Shown: positions 12,581-13,004 of the stretch, one piece after another
Layout: each line of letters starts with the position of its first letter
Position numbering within the stretch: the stretch's first letter is position 1
Assembly: GCA_946410475.1 (NCBI GenBank)
Contig: CAMKAM010000029.1
Location: forward strand, 1-13,004
Source: an uncultured Bacillota bacterium
GTDB taxonomy: Bacteria; Bacillota; Clostridia; Peptostreptococcales; Anaerovoracaceae
Length of the DNA stretch: 13,004 nt
Reading direction: 5' to 3'
Position numbers and translations under genes: made by a program
Notes under the pieces: model-generated
Seen by the model: the letters and a program-made list of their open reading frames with translations, nothing else
Databases searched by the model: none
What the model was told of the DNA's origin: nothing

Positions 12581-13004
12581 CATACTTCCCGTTTTTTACA
12601 GATATAGAGAACAAAAGATTCCTCATCATAGGCGGCGGAGATGTCGCGAAAGAAAAGGTCTCGCGGCTTGGCGCGTTCACAGATAACATCTGCGTGATAG
12701 CGCCCGAGACTGATATAGAAGGCGTCCGCGTCAAAAGAAAGCTCTTTGAGGAGAGCGATCTTGACGAGGCGGATATATGCGTATGCGCGGCAGGCGACAG
12801 AGAACTTGACCGCCGCGTCGCAAAGTTGTGCGGGCAAAGGAACATCCCCGTCAACGTCGCGGACGATGCTGATCTCTGCACGTTCATTTTTCCTGCTCTG
12901 GTAAAGCGGGGAGACCTTGTGATAGGAATAACGACATCGGGAGCCAGCCCTGCATTTGCTTCTCTTCTGAGAAAGCAGATAGAAGAGGCTCTTCCGGAAG
13001 ATAT
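12577..13004 (+). CDS. Precorrin-2 dehydrogenase / sirohydrochlorin ferrochelatase family, 3' end cut by window
   Basis: The frame stays open to the end of the window, giving 142 residues. The product oxidises precorrin-2 to sirohydrochlorin with NAD, and in some homologues inserts iron, on the path to siroheme or cobalamin. Matches to the CysG N-terminal domain and Met8 are MTYFPFFTDIENKRFLIIGGGDVAKEK (the NAD-binding GGGDVA loop at 19-24), CVCAAGDRELDRRVAKL, IPVNVADD with Asp96 aligned to the catalytic Asp104 of E. coli CysG, FIFPALVKRGDLVIGI and TSGASPAFASLLRK. The position of the CysG phosphoserine (Ser128) is Thr here. The start overlaps the bioY stop by 4 bp, with GGAGG 11 bases upstream. 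Clostridial single-domain forms are about 150-220 residues, so most of the gene may be present. Confidence 0.9.
   Translation, partial: MTYFPFFTDIENKRFLIIGGGDVAKEKVSRLGAFTDNICVIAPETDIEGVRVKRKLFEESDLDEADICVCAAGDRELDRRVAKLCGQRNIPVNVADDADLCTFIFPALVKRGDLVIGITTSGASPAFASLLRKQIEEALPED

Overview
The window looks like chromosomal DNA from an anaerobic Firmicute of the class Clostridia. GC content is moderate, at roughly half. Shine-Dalgarno sites are strong (AAAGGA, GGAGG), and genes are packed in short divergent or convergent units. The gene families are ones common in gut and oral Clostridia: a ferredoxin-type aldo/keto reductase, a LUD-domain protein, a NifX-type protein with a His/Cys tail, a CAP protein with a bacterial Ig-like domain, a BioY biotin S-component and a single-domain precorrin-2 dehydrogenase. 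An Anaerovoracaceae/Mogibacterium-like host would fit, but that is a guess. I see no rRNA, tRNA, CRISPR array, insertion sequence or phage gene.

Left part (1-4107). The 3' part of a RarD-type exporter gene meets, tail to tail, a LysR regulator. The regulator is divergent from a MalY/PatB-family C-S beta-lyase, and the two promoters share overlapping -35 boxes. A D-cysteine desulfhydrase-family gene follows the lyase. Between the two enzyme genes lies a strong intrinsic terminator. The inferred theme is release of ammonia, pyruvate and sulfide (or thiols) from sulfur amino acids, with the LysR protein as controller. A bidirectional terminator closes the unit.

Middle part (4112-7890). On the minus strand is an aldo/keto reductase with two C-terminal 4Fe-4S motifs, preceded by a second LysR regulator. 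This LysR is divergent from a two-gene operon of an EamA/DMT permease and a LUD-domain protein. The permease promoter carries a clean TATAAT box, with a direct repeat over its -35.

Secreted pair (7895-9582, minus strand). A CAP/SCP-domain protein with a bacterial Ig-like domain is followed 14 bp later by a Lys-rich fibronectin-III protein. Both have signal peptides.

Right part (9745-13004). A DUF134 (UPF0251) helix-turn-helix domain is fused in one reading frame to a NifX/dinitrogenase-cofactor domain with a His/Cys-rich tail. A complete ribosome-binding site lies inside the gene at the domain border. Its promoter is flanked by two copies of a 22-bp palindrome centred on TTGACATATGTCAA. Next comes a diaminopropionate ammonia-lyase gene reduced to its two ends by a large internal deletion. 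After it are a Crp/Fnr-family regulator, a BioY biotin transporter subunit, and the start of a siroheme/precorrin-2 dehydrogenase gene that overlaps bioY by 4 bp and runs off the window.

The points most worth following up are the DUF134-NifX fusion with its internal start, the paired palindromic operator, and the deletion-remnant lyase. I did not find an obvious new multi-gene system beyond these.
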